Of a stretch of 64,000 nt of DNA, positions 9,801-17,557 are shown piece after piece. The first letter of the stretch is position 1, and every line of letters begins with the position of its first letter. The DNA is taken from positions 20,910 through 84,909 of the forward strand of contig JAFLBF010000004.1 in assembly GCA_017303895.1 (NCBI GenBank), given 5' to 3'. Origin of the DNA: Bacteroidota bacterium (GTDB lineage Bacteria > Bacteroidota > Bacteroidia > 2-12-FULL-35-15). Made by a program: the position numbers and the translations under genes. Under the pieces are notes generated by a model. It saw nothing but the letters and a program-made list of their open reading frames with translations. It made no database searches and was not told where the DNA came from.

Positions 9801-12076
9801 TTATAAACAACACCCGTATTTCCGGCAACATTACCACCAGAAGCAAAACCCAAATTATTATCCAAAAAATCAACTGAACCTAACCAATTTACATATGAAG
9901 AATTAACTATATTTAAAGTAGCACCTAAATCAGTTGATTTATAAGTTCGATTATCATTATTTGTAAGGTGGTTTCCTACAATAAACAAGGTATTATTTGG
10001 AGTAATATCAATATCACTAAAATGATACCATCCTGTACCGCTGGAAATCAACGTCCAAGACAAACCTCCATCAACGGTCTTTAAGAGTGTTTCATTTAAT
10101 CCAACTGCAAAGCCTGTCAAGTTATCTATAAACTTTGTCGTATATAAAGCTCTGGGTGTAGCAGGTGTTAAATTAGTTATTTTAGTCCAGGTAGATCCCC
10201 CATCTGTACTACGCCAAATAATACAATTGGAATTTCCGCCTGTAGCAATCACCAAGGAGCTATTTACATAACAAACTCCACTAAAATTTTCAGTCTCACT
10301 TAATTGAACAGCAGTCCAAGTTGAACCCCCATTTGTTGTTTTTAAAATCAATCCTGCCGATGCTCCAATTAATCCATTATTAGCATCAAAAAAGACAATT
10401 CTCCTTAAATCTTTTGTTGTTCCTGCAACAGGAATTTGCTCCCAAGTTGTTCCCCCATTAGAAGATCTCAGTAAAAAACCAGCTGGTCCAATTATGAATA
10501 CAGTTGAAGAATTGGGAATTGGAGCACACCAATATTTAGTATTTACGCCAACGTCAATAGAGGAAAAACCTTCACCACCTAGTCCTAAATTAACATAGGT
10601 ATTGGAACCTTTTGTGAAAGTTCCATTGATCTTAATACTTCCTGTAGTAGCAAAACTTCTTTGACCTGTTGAAGAGCACGTTAAATTATTATACTGGAAA
10701 GGAGAAATCATTTGTGTTCCTGTACCATTGTAATCAATTGTACTATTGCTGACAATATAAGTCCCCGATGTAAAAGTTGCAAAAGGAGAGAAGTTTTTTG
10801 CAATTCCGACAACTCCACCATTAGGAAAAGTAATGTTATTTGCCCCACGAGCTCCGGAAATAATCAAATTATTATAATTCATTGCAACAATACTCTGTGC
10901 TCCTAAACCATTATAATTTATTGTACTTCCTGTAATTGTATATGTATTAGAACCCTTTGTAAAAGTTCCTGCAATTCCTATAACACCGGTTGAAGCAAAT
11001 ACTCTTGCTCCTGTTGATGAAGAAACTAAATTATTATAATCAATGGCCCCTATTGTTTGAGAAGAAGCGCCATTATACTCAAAAGTATTATTTGTACTTA
11101 CTATTTTTCCCGTTGTAAAAGTAGAAGAATTGGTAAATGTTGATGCCACCCTGATTGTACCACCATTAACAAGCGTTACATTATTTGTTGTCCGGGCCCC
11201 GGAAATTGTAAGAATATTATAGTTAAAAGCAATAACCGTTTGGGCACCCGTACCATTATAATTTAAAGTACTTCCTGTATTTATATATGTCCCTGTTGTA
11301 AAAGTGGCTGAATTAGTAAAATTGCTGGATATACCTATTGTACCTGCATTTGCAAGTGTTATTGAATTTGTTGTTCTAGCTCCTGAAATAGTTAAATTAT
11401 TATAATTAAAGGCAGTAATTGTTTGCGCCCCTGTTCCATTATAGTTTACAGTGCTTCCTGTAACTGTAAATGTATTCGTCCCCTTTGTAAACGTGTTTGA
11501 AATTCCGATTGTACCAGACGAAGCTAAGGTTCTTGTTCCTGTACTAGAAGAAGTTAAATTCGCATAATTCCAAGCAGGTATAGTCTGGGCAACTGTAGCT
11601 GCAAAATTAACAGTACCATTATTGTTACTAAATGTCCCAGAACTATATGTTACTGTATTCTTAAGGACAAGGTAACCTGAAGTAGAGGTGAAATTTGAAC
11701 CTGAAAGGGTAAAAGTTCCATTTACAATTATGGAGTCTGTTGTAGTAGCGCTTCCAGTAAATGTTGCTGCTGAAAAAATTGCATTTTGAGAACCAATTTT
11801 AACTTTTATACCCGAACTCTGTGATATTGTCCCTGTATAACCTGACTGAACAGAAATTCCGCCAATATCAACATTCACATTCATTACACAGGACCCAAGC
11901 TTTGTAGCATTAAACACTGCGATGTCATTTACACCTGGCACTTGAGCTGGAGTCCAATTAGATGCAACATTCCAATTACCTGTAATCCCAGAATTCCAAG
12001 TAATTGTAGCTCCATTTATTTTAAGACCAATTGTCCAAAATACAATTAAAAAGAATATGAATTTGAAGTTTTTCAT
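3893..12076 (-). CDS. Giant multidomain RHS-repeat secreted protein (2727 aa)
   Basis: A signal peptide (about 1-23) is followed by a beta-rich region opening ATITWNSG...NWNVASNWTP. About six repeats of 53-62 residues follow (residues about 160-495, each with NYNGTGAQTI...FNYNNL-like cores). YCF48/BNR-like propeller repeats come next (about 515-800, e.g. LLRSSNGGTTWEQI, ILKTTNGGSTWTAV, VYKTNDAGLTWTLY). Then come a linker, a long YD/RHS region, and the RHS core (DHLGNVRSTF, GYQGQFAEKDDETN, RAWDGRLGRWMNPDP, ending NPINKIDPNGG). A tail of about 204 residues after the core is unlike the body and contains a hydrophobic stretch, in the position of the variable tip of polymorphic-toxin RHS proteins. 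No T9SS sorting domain is present at the C-terminus. The gene follows a secreted-protein gene by 6 bases. Confidence 0.93.
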   Translation of the reverse strand: MKNFKFIFFLIVFWTIGLKINGATITWNSGITGNWNVASNWTPAQVPGVNDIAVFNATKLGSCVMNVNVDIGGISVQSGYTGTISQSSGIKVKIGSQNAIFSAATFTGSATTTDSIIVNGTFTLSGSNFTSTSGYLVLKNTVTYSSGTFSNNNGTVNFAATVAQTIPAWNYANLTSSSTGTRTLASSGTIGISNTFTKGTNTFTVTGSTVNYNGTGAQTITAFNYNNLTISGARTTNSITLANAGTIGISSNFTNSATFTTGTYINTGSTLNYNGTGAQTVIAFNYNILTISGARTTNNVTLVNGGTIRVASTFTNSSTFTTGKIVSTNNTFEYNGASSQTIGAIDYNNLVSSSTGARVFASTGVIGIAGTFTKGSNTYTITGSTINYNGLGAQSIVAMNYNNLIISGARGANNITFPNGGVVGIAKNFSPFATFTSGTYIVSNSTIDYNGTGTQMISPFQYNNLTCSSTGQRSFATTGSIKINGTFTKGSNTYVNLGLGGEGFSSIDVGVNTKYWCAPIPNSSTVFIIGPAGFLLRSSNGGTTWEQIPVAGTTKDLRRIVFFDANNGLIGASAGLILKTTNGGSTWTAVQLSETENFSGVCYVNSSLVIATGGNSNCIIWRSTDGGSTWTKITNLTPATPRALYTTKFIDNLTGFAVGLNETLLKTVDGGLSWTLISSGTGWYHFSDIDITPNNTLFIVGNHLTNNDNRTYKSTDLGATLNIVNSSYVNWLGSVDFLDNNLGFASGGNVAGNTGVVYKTNDAGLTWTLYELGVSRIGSIRFADANSGYMYDLSGKIIKYSCCTEGGTVEFNGTVNQYINGGSTTVKCNTLKINKAGGKVYLNAPLQIQKNLTLTSGLLVSSASNTLEFSDNVDSVIATDNNYVAGPVRKIGNDAFSFPLGDTALASGALHPLRISAPSTTGDIFTASYSSSNQVLDQPIDTDSLESISYCETYTLVRNAGSSVVVPSISWNTNSCNADVNSDLRVAVWNSSKWESLGKSTIVIQGNRGTLSAATGLNLSTLSLTFGTALNKVLPPPVCSNDVNRNWISSRGFDGSGNIISESRAYSDYLGRTTQTQVKNLTENTVLAAQTIYDAYGRGVLQTLSAPINQSEFCYKDGFVTNTFGANYSFADFDIPNYTTNSSTLTQGEVDNPKPVGDSNLGTLGWYYSDNNTDEAYVPSSDFPYTRIQFDDNNGGALKRAAAAGEQLNMGSGHESYSFTMPAAGELRYFYGYTNGWVVNDMFEIYDYNNIGQGSFGDGQLTVNYLPEVKAFKTISLDQNGTEAISFVDIEGKLLANCLSGMENESNQHIQHVMSVIRPGIESEKFVDIHLPDGCQSSLTLANPMSSPQTSAITYNILNLKTGELVKFSGSPNFTGTTPNLPAGYYRIIYKSGAVISELPVKYDLNYYNFTLNYYDKAGRLKLSYPPNGVGYDYNPLITHDNLSTPQSVKFVSSPTPPNPNWSLIPSGFSNTISNNITLPTGGEVQITNTTVSLSRISPVVIYNNVGGRSMNVDFMGASIGNQSIGVGDNIDDFGPGDPSDPTDGTTSILNTYIFTFDIKNEDGVVIAPDRQLKAYNTKNFSGVYEPGNSGTWTVSSPETAIFDPTLSTTTSQVIVELKSLVKTVYTTGPTGVSFNPNAPLNSDIDYLKLTLFTATDRLPATTPLHKQPSVYDYNSLGWLLSDQTPDEGKSENVYKEDGLLKYSQNALQKASNASKTLRRFSYVNYDNINRPIETGEYDPTIPNGMISPIYFENYYEHEISPLQLLSVHNNLNATLDAGRCTQRNFVAYDYPDANFNTLTDNLYTTYLHNYTLYKVTKSWNANKTTWYGYDDQGRVIWNVQRIENMPSTGNHKLYSVNYKYDFNGNVLEVDYNKEVPSERFIHYYSYDNDKRMTKVETSRDGGVTKQEQALYSYYKHGPLKRTELGEKIQGVDYVYTINGWLKSMNDPTLTERDPGKDGTAFSIDRISKDLFGFTLDYFAGDYNRSSTLVQTFDDPANSSITKNLYNGLIKDFRWKTKSPDGVPGVVHNSNQLMYAYKYDKKYQLTDATFGDVTSIGTLNPTSGGPPPVGYVGPISNNSSHFLVNNITYDLQGNLLSLDRNDQSSAMDQLSYNYLPNSNKLDNVIDLAPVNSNGSLDFKRAQASGNYSYNVIGQLTADVIESNYYEYDVYGKTTVVYQNAARTLPKARFYYDENGHRIRKTTYDLSGNATKETWYVNDIAGNQLSIYENPLPGSLSQNELGIFGAGRIGVMETNGGTPKYVFELSDHLGNVRSTFSKGFVSTFSTSYSMLGNYDYLLSADDDENIDAAFNRPGGSGGSTKVYDLHPIGVKTTFDVVTGSNITANAYSYFNLTGLPASASLVIDIKNSSGAVVATYSQPITLTPNAWQPIAVVYTVTAVGTGLKAVVYPKWIGANPQSVWFDDLSINVLNGGGAYGAISLSLTDYYPHGGIMPGRNVVGADNYRYGYQGQFAEKDDETNFNNFELRAWDGRLGRWMNPDPYRQYHSPYLGMGNNPINKIDPNGGRGTDWYKGLDGNYQYFKGDGVHDGYTRIGDDNYFGYMLIPTEVSPSGFFWNNFAWSKNYGVQLFGLQLESGKFRKGGINEGYHDGANTGQISTGEWLAVAGVMKYTGKTVKWIGIVALPFTGGGSITLVEGGELLEDGADIIEAGVAIKTGNINKAASNGLHMIMNKAGGKLINHDVNDKYMKEYGKGFVGEGSGLISDQMFSY
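10590..11600 (-). repeat. Six degenerate in-gene repeats of about 160-185 bp
   Basis: The 5' part of the giant RHS gene has about six tandem coding repeats, each encoding an (A/S)QTI..(F/M)(N/D)YNNL core followed by a Gly/Ser/Thr-rich strand segment. By residue counting the cores sit near residues 163, 217, 279, 340, 393 and 454, giving alternating spacings of about 53 and 61. The alternation suggests a two-unit superrepeat. The repeats are degenerate at the DNA level. Confidence 0.75.
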
Positions 12077-12082
12077 AAAGAC

Positions 12083-12778
12083 TTAATTAGCAGTAAAAAT
12101 ATAAGTTGTACCAGAAGGGGGAATGGTTAGTAAATGAACTAAATTCACACCAAATGAAATACTTGAAGCAACCGGGGCTGTCGGATCACCACTAATTAAA
12201 TAGGCTATGGTGCTGTTTGAAGGAGATGGATTCATATTAATTAAACCAAATACAAAATTTTCATTCCCAATGCTAGAATCCGAATCGCCCATATGAAATT
12301 CAATTGAATTATCACCTTGAGTTAACCAAATTTGAAAATTGGTATGTTTTTTCAAACCGGAAGTCGTCATAAAGAAAACATTTTTGAATTCAATTCTTAA
12401 TTGCTTATTCCCGTTTGGCAAAACAACAAGTTCCTTATTTATAGGTGATTGAGACACACCCTCAGAATTAACATCGCATATAAAGTTTTTGTACAAACAA
12501 ACGAAATTGAATTTATTATTGCTGTCAAAAGTAATCGTACCGTTAGTCCTTACTTTCAACGAATCAAAAGATTGTCCGGCAAACTGAAAAGAAAATCCAA
12601 TCGGAATTAAATATGTATTATCGTCCCACACTTGATTGTCATTTAATGCTGTTAAAGAACTATCGGCTAAATTGGTGTAAGATTGATTCTGTTTTACAAA
12701 GGAGTAATTAAAATTTTGAGCCTTGCAAAATATAACTTGCAAGAAAACAATTCCAAGTATTAAAATATTTCTTTTCAT
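12083..12778 (-). CDS. Secreted protein of unknown function
   Basis: 231 residues with a clear signal peptide (about 1-20, ending FCKAQ). The body is predicted beta-rich; the stretch from SFQFAGQSFDSLKVRTNGTI resembles the N-terminal segment of many secreted Bacteroidota proteins in which a sensor-like beta fold precedes adhesive domains. No enzyme motif is visible. It ends 6 bases before the start of the giant RHS protein, so the two are very likely one operon. I infer a surface or adhesion-related accessory role from context only. Confidence 0.7.
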   Translation of the reverse strand: MKRNILILGIVFLQVIFCKAQNFNYSFVKQNQSYTNLADSSLTALNDNQVWDDNTYLIPIGFSFQFAGQSFDSLKVRTNGTITFDSNNKFNFVCLYKNFICDVNSEGVSQSPINKELVVLPNGNKQLRIEFKNVFFMTTSGLKKHTNFQIWLTQGDNSIEFHMGDSDSSIGNENFVFGLINMNPSPSNSTIAYLISGDPTAPVASSISFGVNLVHLLTIPPSGTTYIFTAN

Positions 12779-12957
12779 CTATACTAATTTAATTTCTGGG
12801 CAAGTAACAAAAAAAAACAATTAAAAAGGATTACAAAAAAGCATGAATCTTACACATCAAGAAATCAACCGGGACTTCATTTTGATAATCAATAAGTTAC
12901 AGCAGTCAAATGTTTATAAATATTTAATACTAATTAAAAGGGCAAAATAATATAGAC

Positions 12958-14109
12958 TTAGCCCACAGCAGTACCCAATTGGAACATTGGAAGATATATA
13001 GCTACAAGAATCCCTCCAATGATTATCCCAAGTATAATAATCAAAACAGGCTCTATTAAACTTCCTAAAATACTTGTTTGATGTTCTACTTCATCTGAAT
13101 ATTGTTTTGCAATTCTTTCAAACATTTTATCTAACTGATTAACCTCTTCCGCAACTTTAATAAGTGAAATCATTCTTTTATTATAAATTTTAAATTCTCC
13201 CATACTTTTAAAAAGAGGCTCACCTCTTAATACATCTTCTCTGATCTTATCTAAAGAACTTTCAATGGGATAGAAACTTACCATACTCTTCACAAGATCA
13301 ATTGAAGCAACCAATGGTGTTTTCGCACTTATCAACAAGTTCATAGACTGACAAAATCGAGCCAGGTAGATCTTACTTACCAAATCTTTTAGTACAGGAA
13401 TTCTCAAAACTAATCCTGCGCTAAATTTTCTAAAAAATTTTGATTTTCTTTGACTAAACAATGTCGCAATTATCAAAAAAAATATTACTAGACCCACCCC
13501 TGAATATTGCGTAAAGCCATTAGATACCTTTATAAGTAATTTAGTAAAATAAGGTAATTCCGTTTTAAATTGCCTGAATACATCTGAAAACATGGGCACA
13601 ACAAATCTCATCATAAAAAAAACAGCTCCAAATGTTGTAAAAAACAAAATAGCTGGATATGAAAGAGCACTAATTAATTGTCTTTTTAGCTTAATTTTAC
13701 GACCAAAAAAAAGTGACAACTCCGCCAATACTTGAGGCAATCGACCACTCTCCTCACCTATTCTTATGCTATAAAATTCATACGAAGAAAACTTACCTGT
13801 CTTTTCCATAGCATTTGACAAGCTGGAACCAGCAATTACATCCTCTTTTACTCGTTGAAATAATAAACGATCCTTTTCTTTTACTTGTTCATCCTCAATT
13901 AACTCCAAAGCAGAACGAATATCAACCCCTGATGAAAATAGAATACTTAACTCTGAATAAAATCTTTCCTTTTTTTTATCGCTGAAGGAACTACCAAACA
14001 GATCAATATCTTTATTGAATGCTTCTTTAATTGAACGATTTTTTTTAGAATCGTAAGGGTAATTATCATTATTGCTAAAATTATTTTTTTTAAATTCAAT
14101 TTTAGTCAT
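12958..14109 (-). CDS. Type II secretion/type IV pilus inner-membrane platform protein (GspF/PilC family)
   Basis: 383 residues with the two repeated cytoplasmic T2SSF helical domains and three membrane helices. The first domain spans about 45-165 (LSILFSSGVDIRSALELI, then IGEESGRLPQVLAELS). A membrane segment follows near 165-190 and another near 215. The second domain runs to about 345 (FCQSMNLLISAKTPLVASID), and a final helix carries IIILGIIIGGILVAIYLPMF. The family forms the inner-membrane platform for pseudopilus or pilus assembly and works with a GspE/PilB ATPase, which is not in this window. Its start overlaps the upstream prepilin gene by 8 bases. Confidence 0.92.
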   Translation of the reverse strand: MTKIEFKKNNFSNNDNYPYDSKKNRSIKEAFNKDIDLFGSSFSDKKKERFYSELSILFSSGVDIRSALELIEDEQVKEKDRLLFQRVKEDVIAGSSLSNAMEKTGKFSSYEFYSIRIGEESGRLPQVLAELSLFFGRKIKLKRQLISALSYPAILFFTTFGAVFFMMRFVVPMFSDVFRQFKTELPYFTKLLIKVSNGFTQYSGVGLVIFFLIIATLFSQRKSKFFRKFSAGLVLRIPVLKDLVSKIYLARFCQSMNLLISAKTPLVASIDLVKSMVSFYPIESSLDKIREDVLRGEPLFKSMGEFKIYNKRMISLIKVAEEVNQLDKMFERIAKQYSDEVEHQTSILGSLIEPVLIIILGIIIGGILVAIYLPMFQLGTAVG

Positions 14110-14575
14110 TGCTTTCCTTTTTATTAAAACCGTTAATCAATTCAAATGCAGAATATTTTTTATTAAAACATAAACTTACACTATCCTCCAGCAGAATAGC
14201 ATTAATATAAAATGAAGAAACTAGCCCTTCATTATTTTCAATTATTTCAAAATTATTTACTTTAACCCTAAAGGTATCAGATACCATTGCCTCTTTTCTT
14301 ACTACAACAGAATCCATGAAAACAAAACATATTGATTTGTCTCTATATCCAAAACACAATTCCTTATCGCTCATTTGCACATTATTTGAATGGTAAAAGT
14401 TATTCTCTAATTCGGAATTAAGGAACATTAAATTCACTAGTTCTGAGCGAACCTCTCTAAATTCAACATATTGCTTGTTAACCATATAATAAACAGTATA
14501 GCAGACGCTAATAACTATACTACTTATAATCATCCCAATCAATAGCTCAAGTAATGTAAATCCCTTCAATTTCAT
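14102..14575 (-). CDS. Prepilin-type pseudopilin (GspJ-like)
   Basis: 157 residues beginning MKLKGFTLLELLIGMIISS, a textbook class III signal: cleavage after Gly5, then FTLLE with the conserved Glu at +5, then a hydrophobic helix. The short C-terminal globular domain is Ser/Asn-rich. Such proteins are processed by a prepilin peptidase (not in the window) and assembled into a pseudopilus or pilus. It overlaps both neighbours (8 bases downstream, 4 upstream). The GspJ assignment rests on gene order and N-terminus only. Confidence 0.82.
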   Translation of the reverse strand: MKLKGFTLLELLIGMIISSIVISVCYTVYYMVNKQYVEFREVRSELVNLMFLNSELENNFYHSNNVQMSDKELCFGYRDKSICFVFMDSVVVRKEAMVSDTFRVKVNNFEIIENNEGLVSSFYINAILLEDSVSLCFNKKYSAFELINGFNKKESND

Positions 14576-14922
14576 TCTGATAATATCAATTGTCTTCTTA
14601 CGAATATCTCCTTCCCATCCATATTTAAAAGCGCTAACTTAAACAAATACAAATTATCTGAATAAGGATATTTTTCTATTTTTTTTTCTATAAGATAATT
14701 TTCAAAAGTAATTTCACTATCAAACATTTCGTCCTTAGCAATTGCTTCAAGAGCATACTTATTTAAAAATAAAATAGCCCGATGCTTATCCAATTGTTTG
14801 TCTGAACTAAGAACATTAATATATATCAATGTTGCAAACCCCATGGACAACATAATTAAAACTATTGCAACTAAAGATTCCACTAATGTTGAAGCCTTAA
14901 TTTTTTTCAATTTTCTATCCAT
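14572..14922 (-). CDS. Prepilin-like minor pseudopilin (GspI/PilV-like)
   Basis: 116 residues. After a basic leader (MDRKLKKIKA) comes STLVESLVAIVLIMLSMGFA, a prepilin helix with Glu at position +5. The cleavage-site residue is Ala instead of Gly, an accepted variant. The small C-terminal domain (about 45-116) has no recognised fold. The gene overlaps its upstream neighbour by 16 bases and its downstream one by 4. Position and size suit a minor pseudopilin that caps or primes the filament. Confidence 0.75.
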   Translation of the reverse strand: MDRKLKKIKASTLVESLVAIVLIMLSMGFATLIYINVLSSDKQLDKHRAILFLNKYALEAIAKDEMFDSEITFENYLIEKKIEKYPYSDNLYLFKLALLNMDGKEIFVRRQLILSE

Positions 14923-16172
14923 TTAATGACTCCCTTCTTCTTTGGCTCAACAATAAGGTTTATACCTACAAAATATTTAGAGCGCTTAGTGATATCAATT
15001 TCAGCATTTAGCAAATGGTTTTCATACACTGAAGAAGAAGTGTTCAAAATTATTCTATCAGTAACCAGACTTCCCCATACTGCCCCTTTTAAATCAGTAT
15101 AACCTGCTGAAAATAACGTTCCACAAACTGTTGATTTTTCAGAAACACTTATGCCTAATGGTTGTAAAAAAACGGCAGAGTTTTTCACAGCAAATACGCT
15201 ACCAATTATTGTATCATTCTCCATAATTAAAATACCTGATGCTTTTGCATTTTGTCTTTGGATTAATCCTATACAACTGGGGTATCCAAGCTTCACATTT
15301 TCTTTCAGAATTATTGAATCTGATGCAAATGCCTGAACAGTGCCATTAAAGTTTTTTTCAAAAATTATTTTAGGCGAAACAACCAAACAATTTTCCAAAA
15401 TAGCTGAACTTGAAATCGAAATTGGCTTATTAGAATAGATTATAAGATTACCTGAATATAATCCATTGGAAACAGTGATTGATTGATTTGAATGAAACAA
15501 AATAGTTTTATCCAAAAATGAATTTGAAATCGAATCCCCTGATAATCCAGCACCTATATTTATCAGACGATCTGAGTTGTCAGAGAAATTACCTGTTAAA
15601 TACCTATTTAAATACTCAATGAGATCGGAATTTATTTTAGGCAAATTACGGTCACTTTTTTCCACTTTCCCATCTACTAAAACCTTACCGGAAAAACTTT
15701 GTCCTTCAATTTGTGTTCGTTTCACCCCCACCTTAGGAAGATATGCAACACCTCGAATAATAGTTTTTCCACAAACAGACAATGGTTTATCCTCATCTTT
15801 TAAATAAATACAATAATCTTTAGCAGGATCAGAAACATAGCCAGCAAAAGCAATTTTATGCTCATTCATTTTTTTAAAATCAGCACTTGAAATTAATATC
15901 TCATATGCCCCCCAATACTTTCTTTTCAGATAAACAGAATCATTACCCATTCCATATAAATCAATTACTCTTCCTTCATTTGCTGAAATAATTGACTGAT
16001 TTGAAAGTAATAAATTCAATCCAGAATCTACATTTAACTGCAAACGCTGACTCATTTCAATATTTTTGAGCTCAATTGTAGTCAAATAGAAATATAAAAT
16101 TAAAGAACTACTAATAATCGTAATTAACAATGAAATTACGAGAGCATAGAATAAGGAACCAGCCTTAATCAT
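14907..16172 (-). CDS. Large prepilin-like protein (PilX/GspK-position)
   Basis: 421 residues starting MIKAGSLFYALVISLLITII, a short basic leader followed by a long hydrophobic helix, as in PilX and GspK proteins; the conserved Glu at +5 is absent. The large C-terminal part (about 60-421) looks like a right-handed beta-solenoid or polymer-forming domain, with runs such as ILENCLVVSPKIIFEKNF and SIILKENVKL that resemble bactofilin-like turns. It is the first prepilin-type gene of the cluster, overlapping the YwqK-like gene by 4 bases and the next pilin gene by 16. Confidence 0.7.
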   Translation of the reverse strand: MIKAGSLFYALVISLLITIISSSLILYFYLTTIELKNIEMSQRLQLNVDSGLNLLLSNQSIISANEGRVIDLYGMGNDSVYLKRKYWGAYEILISSADFKKMNEHKIAFAGYVSDPAKDYCIYLKDEDKPLSVCGKTIIRGVAYLPKVGVKRTQIEGQSFSGKVLVDGKVEKSDRNLPKINSDLIEYLNRYLTGNFSDNSDRLINIGAGLSGDSISNSFLDKTILFHSNQSITVSNGLYSGNLIIYSNKPISISSSAILENCLVVSPKIIFEKNFNGTVQAFASDSIILKENVKLGYPSCIGLIQRQNAKASGILIMENDTIIGSVFAVKNSAVFLQPLGISVSEKSTVCGTLFSAGYTDLKGAVWGSLVTDRIILNTSSSVYENHLLNAEIDITKRSKYFVGINLIVEPKKKGVIKWIEN

Positions 16173-16897
16173 TTGTCATTAGAATCAGAGGTTTGCGAAT
16201 CCTTTTGTGGCTTTATCTTCTTTGTTCCTGTTTTAGCATTTTTGGAAGAATCGGTCTTTGTGGCTTTGCTTTTAAAAAGCTGATTCTTTTTCTTGACAAT
16301 CGGTTTTGAGTCTTCAGAGACATCTGAATTAACAGTGGAATTATTTGATGTTTTTTTTGTTTTTACTTTTTTTGATTTAGGCTGTATTTCCTTCCCATTT
16401 TTAAATTTTTTCTTTACAAATATTGTATCTTTTGAATATTCAATATAATCACCGTGCCACAGACCATTTTTAAAATTATACTCAAATCTAAGAATGCCTT
16501 TGTCATCATATTCCAAGGTTTTACCATTTAAAACACCTGATTTCCAATTTGAAATTCTTTTAGCTTTCCCATTTTCAAACCAAAAATACCATGTTCCATT
16601 TTTTAAGCCATTTTTAAAGCCTCCCTTTTCTTTTAAAGCACTTGACAAATAAAAAGAAGTAAAAGGCCCATTAAGCAGCTTCCCATCAAATCCTCCCTGT
16701 GTCTTTAGTATTTTGTTAGATGCGTACCAGTAATAGGTTAAAGTATCATTAGTCTTTACTTTTTTCAGATCACTAACAACAGTAGCCTTTATTGTATGAT
16801 CGGGATAATTGATATAAACTGTAAATGATTCTTGGAATTTATTCTGACCGTATAAGCAGGAAGTCAGCAATGAAAGAAACAGGATAAATCTATTCAT
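16169..16897 (-). CDS. YwqK/MORN-repeat secreted protein
   Basis: About 242 residues from the ATG at 16897. An upstream TTG at 16918 would lie inside the -7 promoter element, so it is unlikely to be the start. A signal peptide (MNRFILFLSLLTSCLYG) is followed by MORN_2-like repeats (LLNGPFTSFYL, LKEKGGFKNGLKNGTWYFW, SGVLNGKTLEY, GLWHGDYIEY) at about 75-160. A Lys/Ser-rich, probably disordered tail ends the protein. Members are often annotated as YwqK-family antitoxins, but in Bacteroidota they are mostly secreted proteins of unknown role. First gene of the pseudopilin cluster, overlapping the next by 4 bases. Confidence 0.8.
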   Translation of the reverse strand: MNRFILFLSLLTSCLYGQNKFQESFTVYINYPDHTIKATVVSDLKKVKTNDTLTYYWYASNKILKTQGGFDGKLLNGPFTSFYLSSALKEKGGFKNGLKNGTWYFWFENGKAKRISNWKSGVLNGKTLEYDDKGILRFEYNFKNGLWHGDYIEYSKDTIFVKKKFKNGKEIQPKSKKVKTKKTSNNSTVNSDVSEDSKPIVKKKNQLFKSKATKTDSSKNAKTGTKKIKPQKDSQTSDSNDK

Positions 16898-16915
16898 ATT
16901 ATTTTGTTTGAAAGT

Positions 16916-16923
16916 CAAAGCTA
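16916..16923 (-). promoter_or_regulatory. -7 promoter element of the pseudopilin operon
   Basis: On the minus strand the octamer reads TAGCTTTG, matching the Bacteroidota -7 consensus TAnnTTTG. It ends 19 bases before the ATG at 16897. It supports the later start and marks the likely promoter of the cluster down to about 12.96 kb. Confidence 0.55.
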
Positions 16924-17044
16924 TAAATTAAATCTAAATAATAATTTCGTACTTTTCAACAAAGAACATGTAATATAACAATCGGAATGATTTAGGAGTT
17001 AATTATTACATCTCAATAAATTTTCATTACAATGACACCTAAGA

Positions 17045-17557
17045 ATGAAGAGAATTAAATTATCAGATAACAATGTAGACATAGATTGGCTTTCTCAGCA
17101 AAAAGAAATATCATCAAGAGCTGTAAACGTCTGTTACATGGCAGGAATTAAAACCATTAACGATTTAAAAGCATTTCATGAGAAACATTCCAGATTTAGC
17201 TCAATTCGAGGATGTGGTAAAAAAACGAATAGGGAACTTGTTGAATTATGTAACACAGACTTAGAGGCCTATATTAACAACAGTAAACATATAATTCCAT
17301 CCCCTTTTACAGAACGACAATTTGAATACGAAGTTGAACTGCTATTCAAAATAAGCTTAGGTATTAGAGCACAGAATGCTATGCTGGAGTATTTGGGAGA
17401 TTCATTTACAATTGAGAATATAGAAAAACGAATAATATTTGCACCATTTTCGGATATTAAACTCAACAATGTCGGAAAAAAGACTTCGCAAGAAATTCAA
17501 AATTTCATACAGAAAATCATAGCGTTATATCACACAATAGAAAGAGCGCTTGACTGA
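17045..17557 (+). CDS. Tandem RNA-polymerase-alpha-CTD-like (HhH) protein
   Basis: 170 residues. Two helix-hairpin-helix units resemble the alpha C-terminal domain. The first, at about 20-70, has SSRAVNVCYMAGIKTINDLK followed by IRGCGKKTNRELVELC; the second, at about 103-160, has LGIRAQNAML followed by LNNVGKKTSQEIQNFI. The GxGKKTxxEI pattern is the DNA-contacting and structural turn of alpha-CTD. No alpha N-terminal domain is present, so this is a free-standing protein. It could bind promoter DNA or compete with alpha-CTD, but no function is known to me. It is transcribed divergently from the pseudopilin cluster and has no neighbour downstream on its strand for 850 bases. Confidence 0.8.
   Translation: MKRIKLSDNNVDIDWLSQQKEISSRAVNVCYMAGIKTINDLKAFHEKHSRFSSIRGCGKKTNRELVELCNTDLEAYINNSKHIIPSPFTERQFEYEVELLFKISLGIRAQNAMLEYLGDSFTIENIEKRIIFAPFSDIKLNNVGKKTSQEIQNFIQKIIALYHTIERALD

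Noticed and set aside
10590..11600. Regularly spaced repeats that could suggest a CRISPR-like array
   Set aside because: The repeats are in-frame, degenerate coding repeats of about 160-185 bp within one gene, with no short identical direct repeats.
3893..12076. T9SS export of the giant RHS protein
   Set aside because: The C-terminus (SGLISDQMFSY) has none of the sorting-domain motifs seen in the three T9SS proteins of this window.
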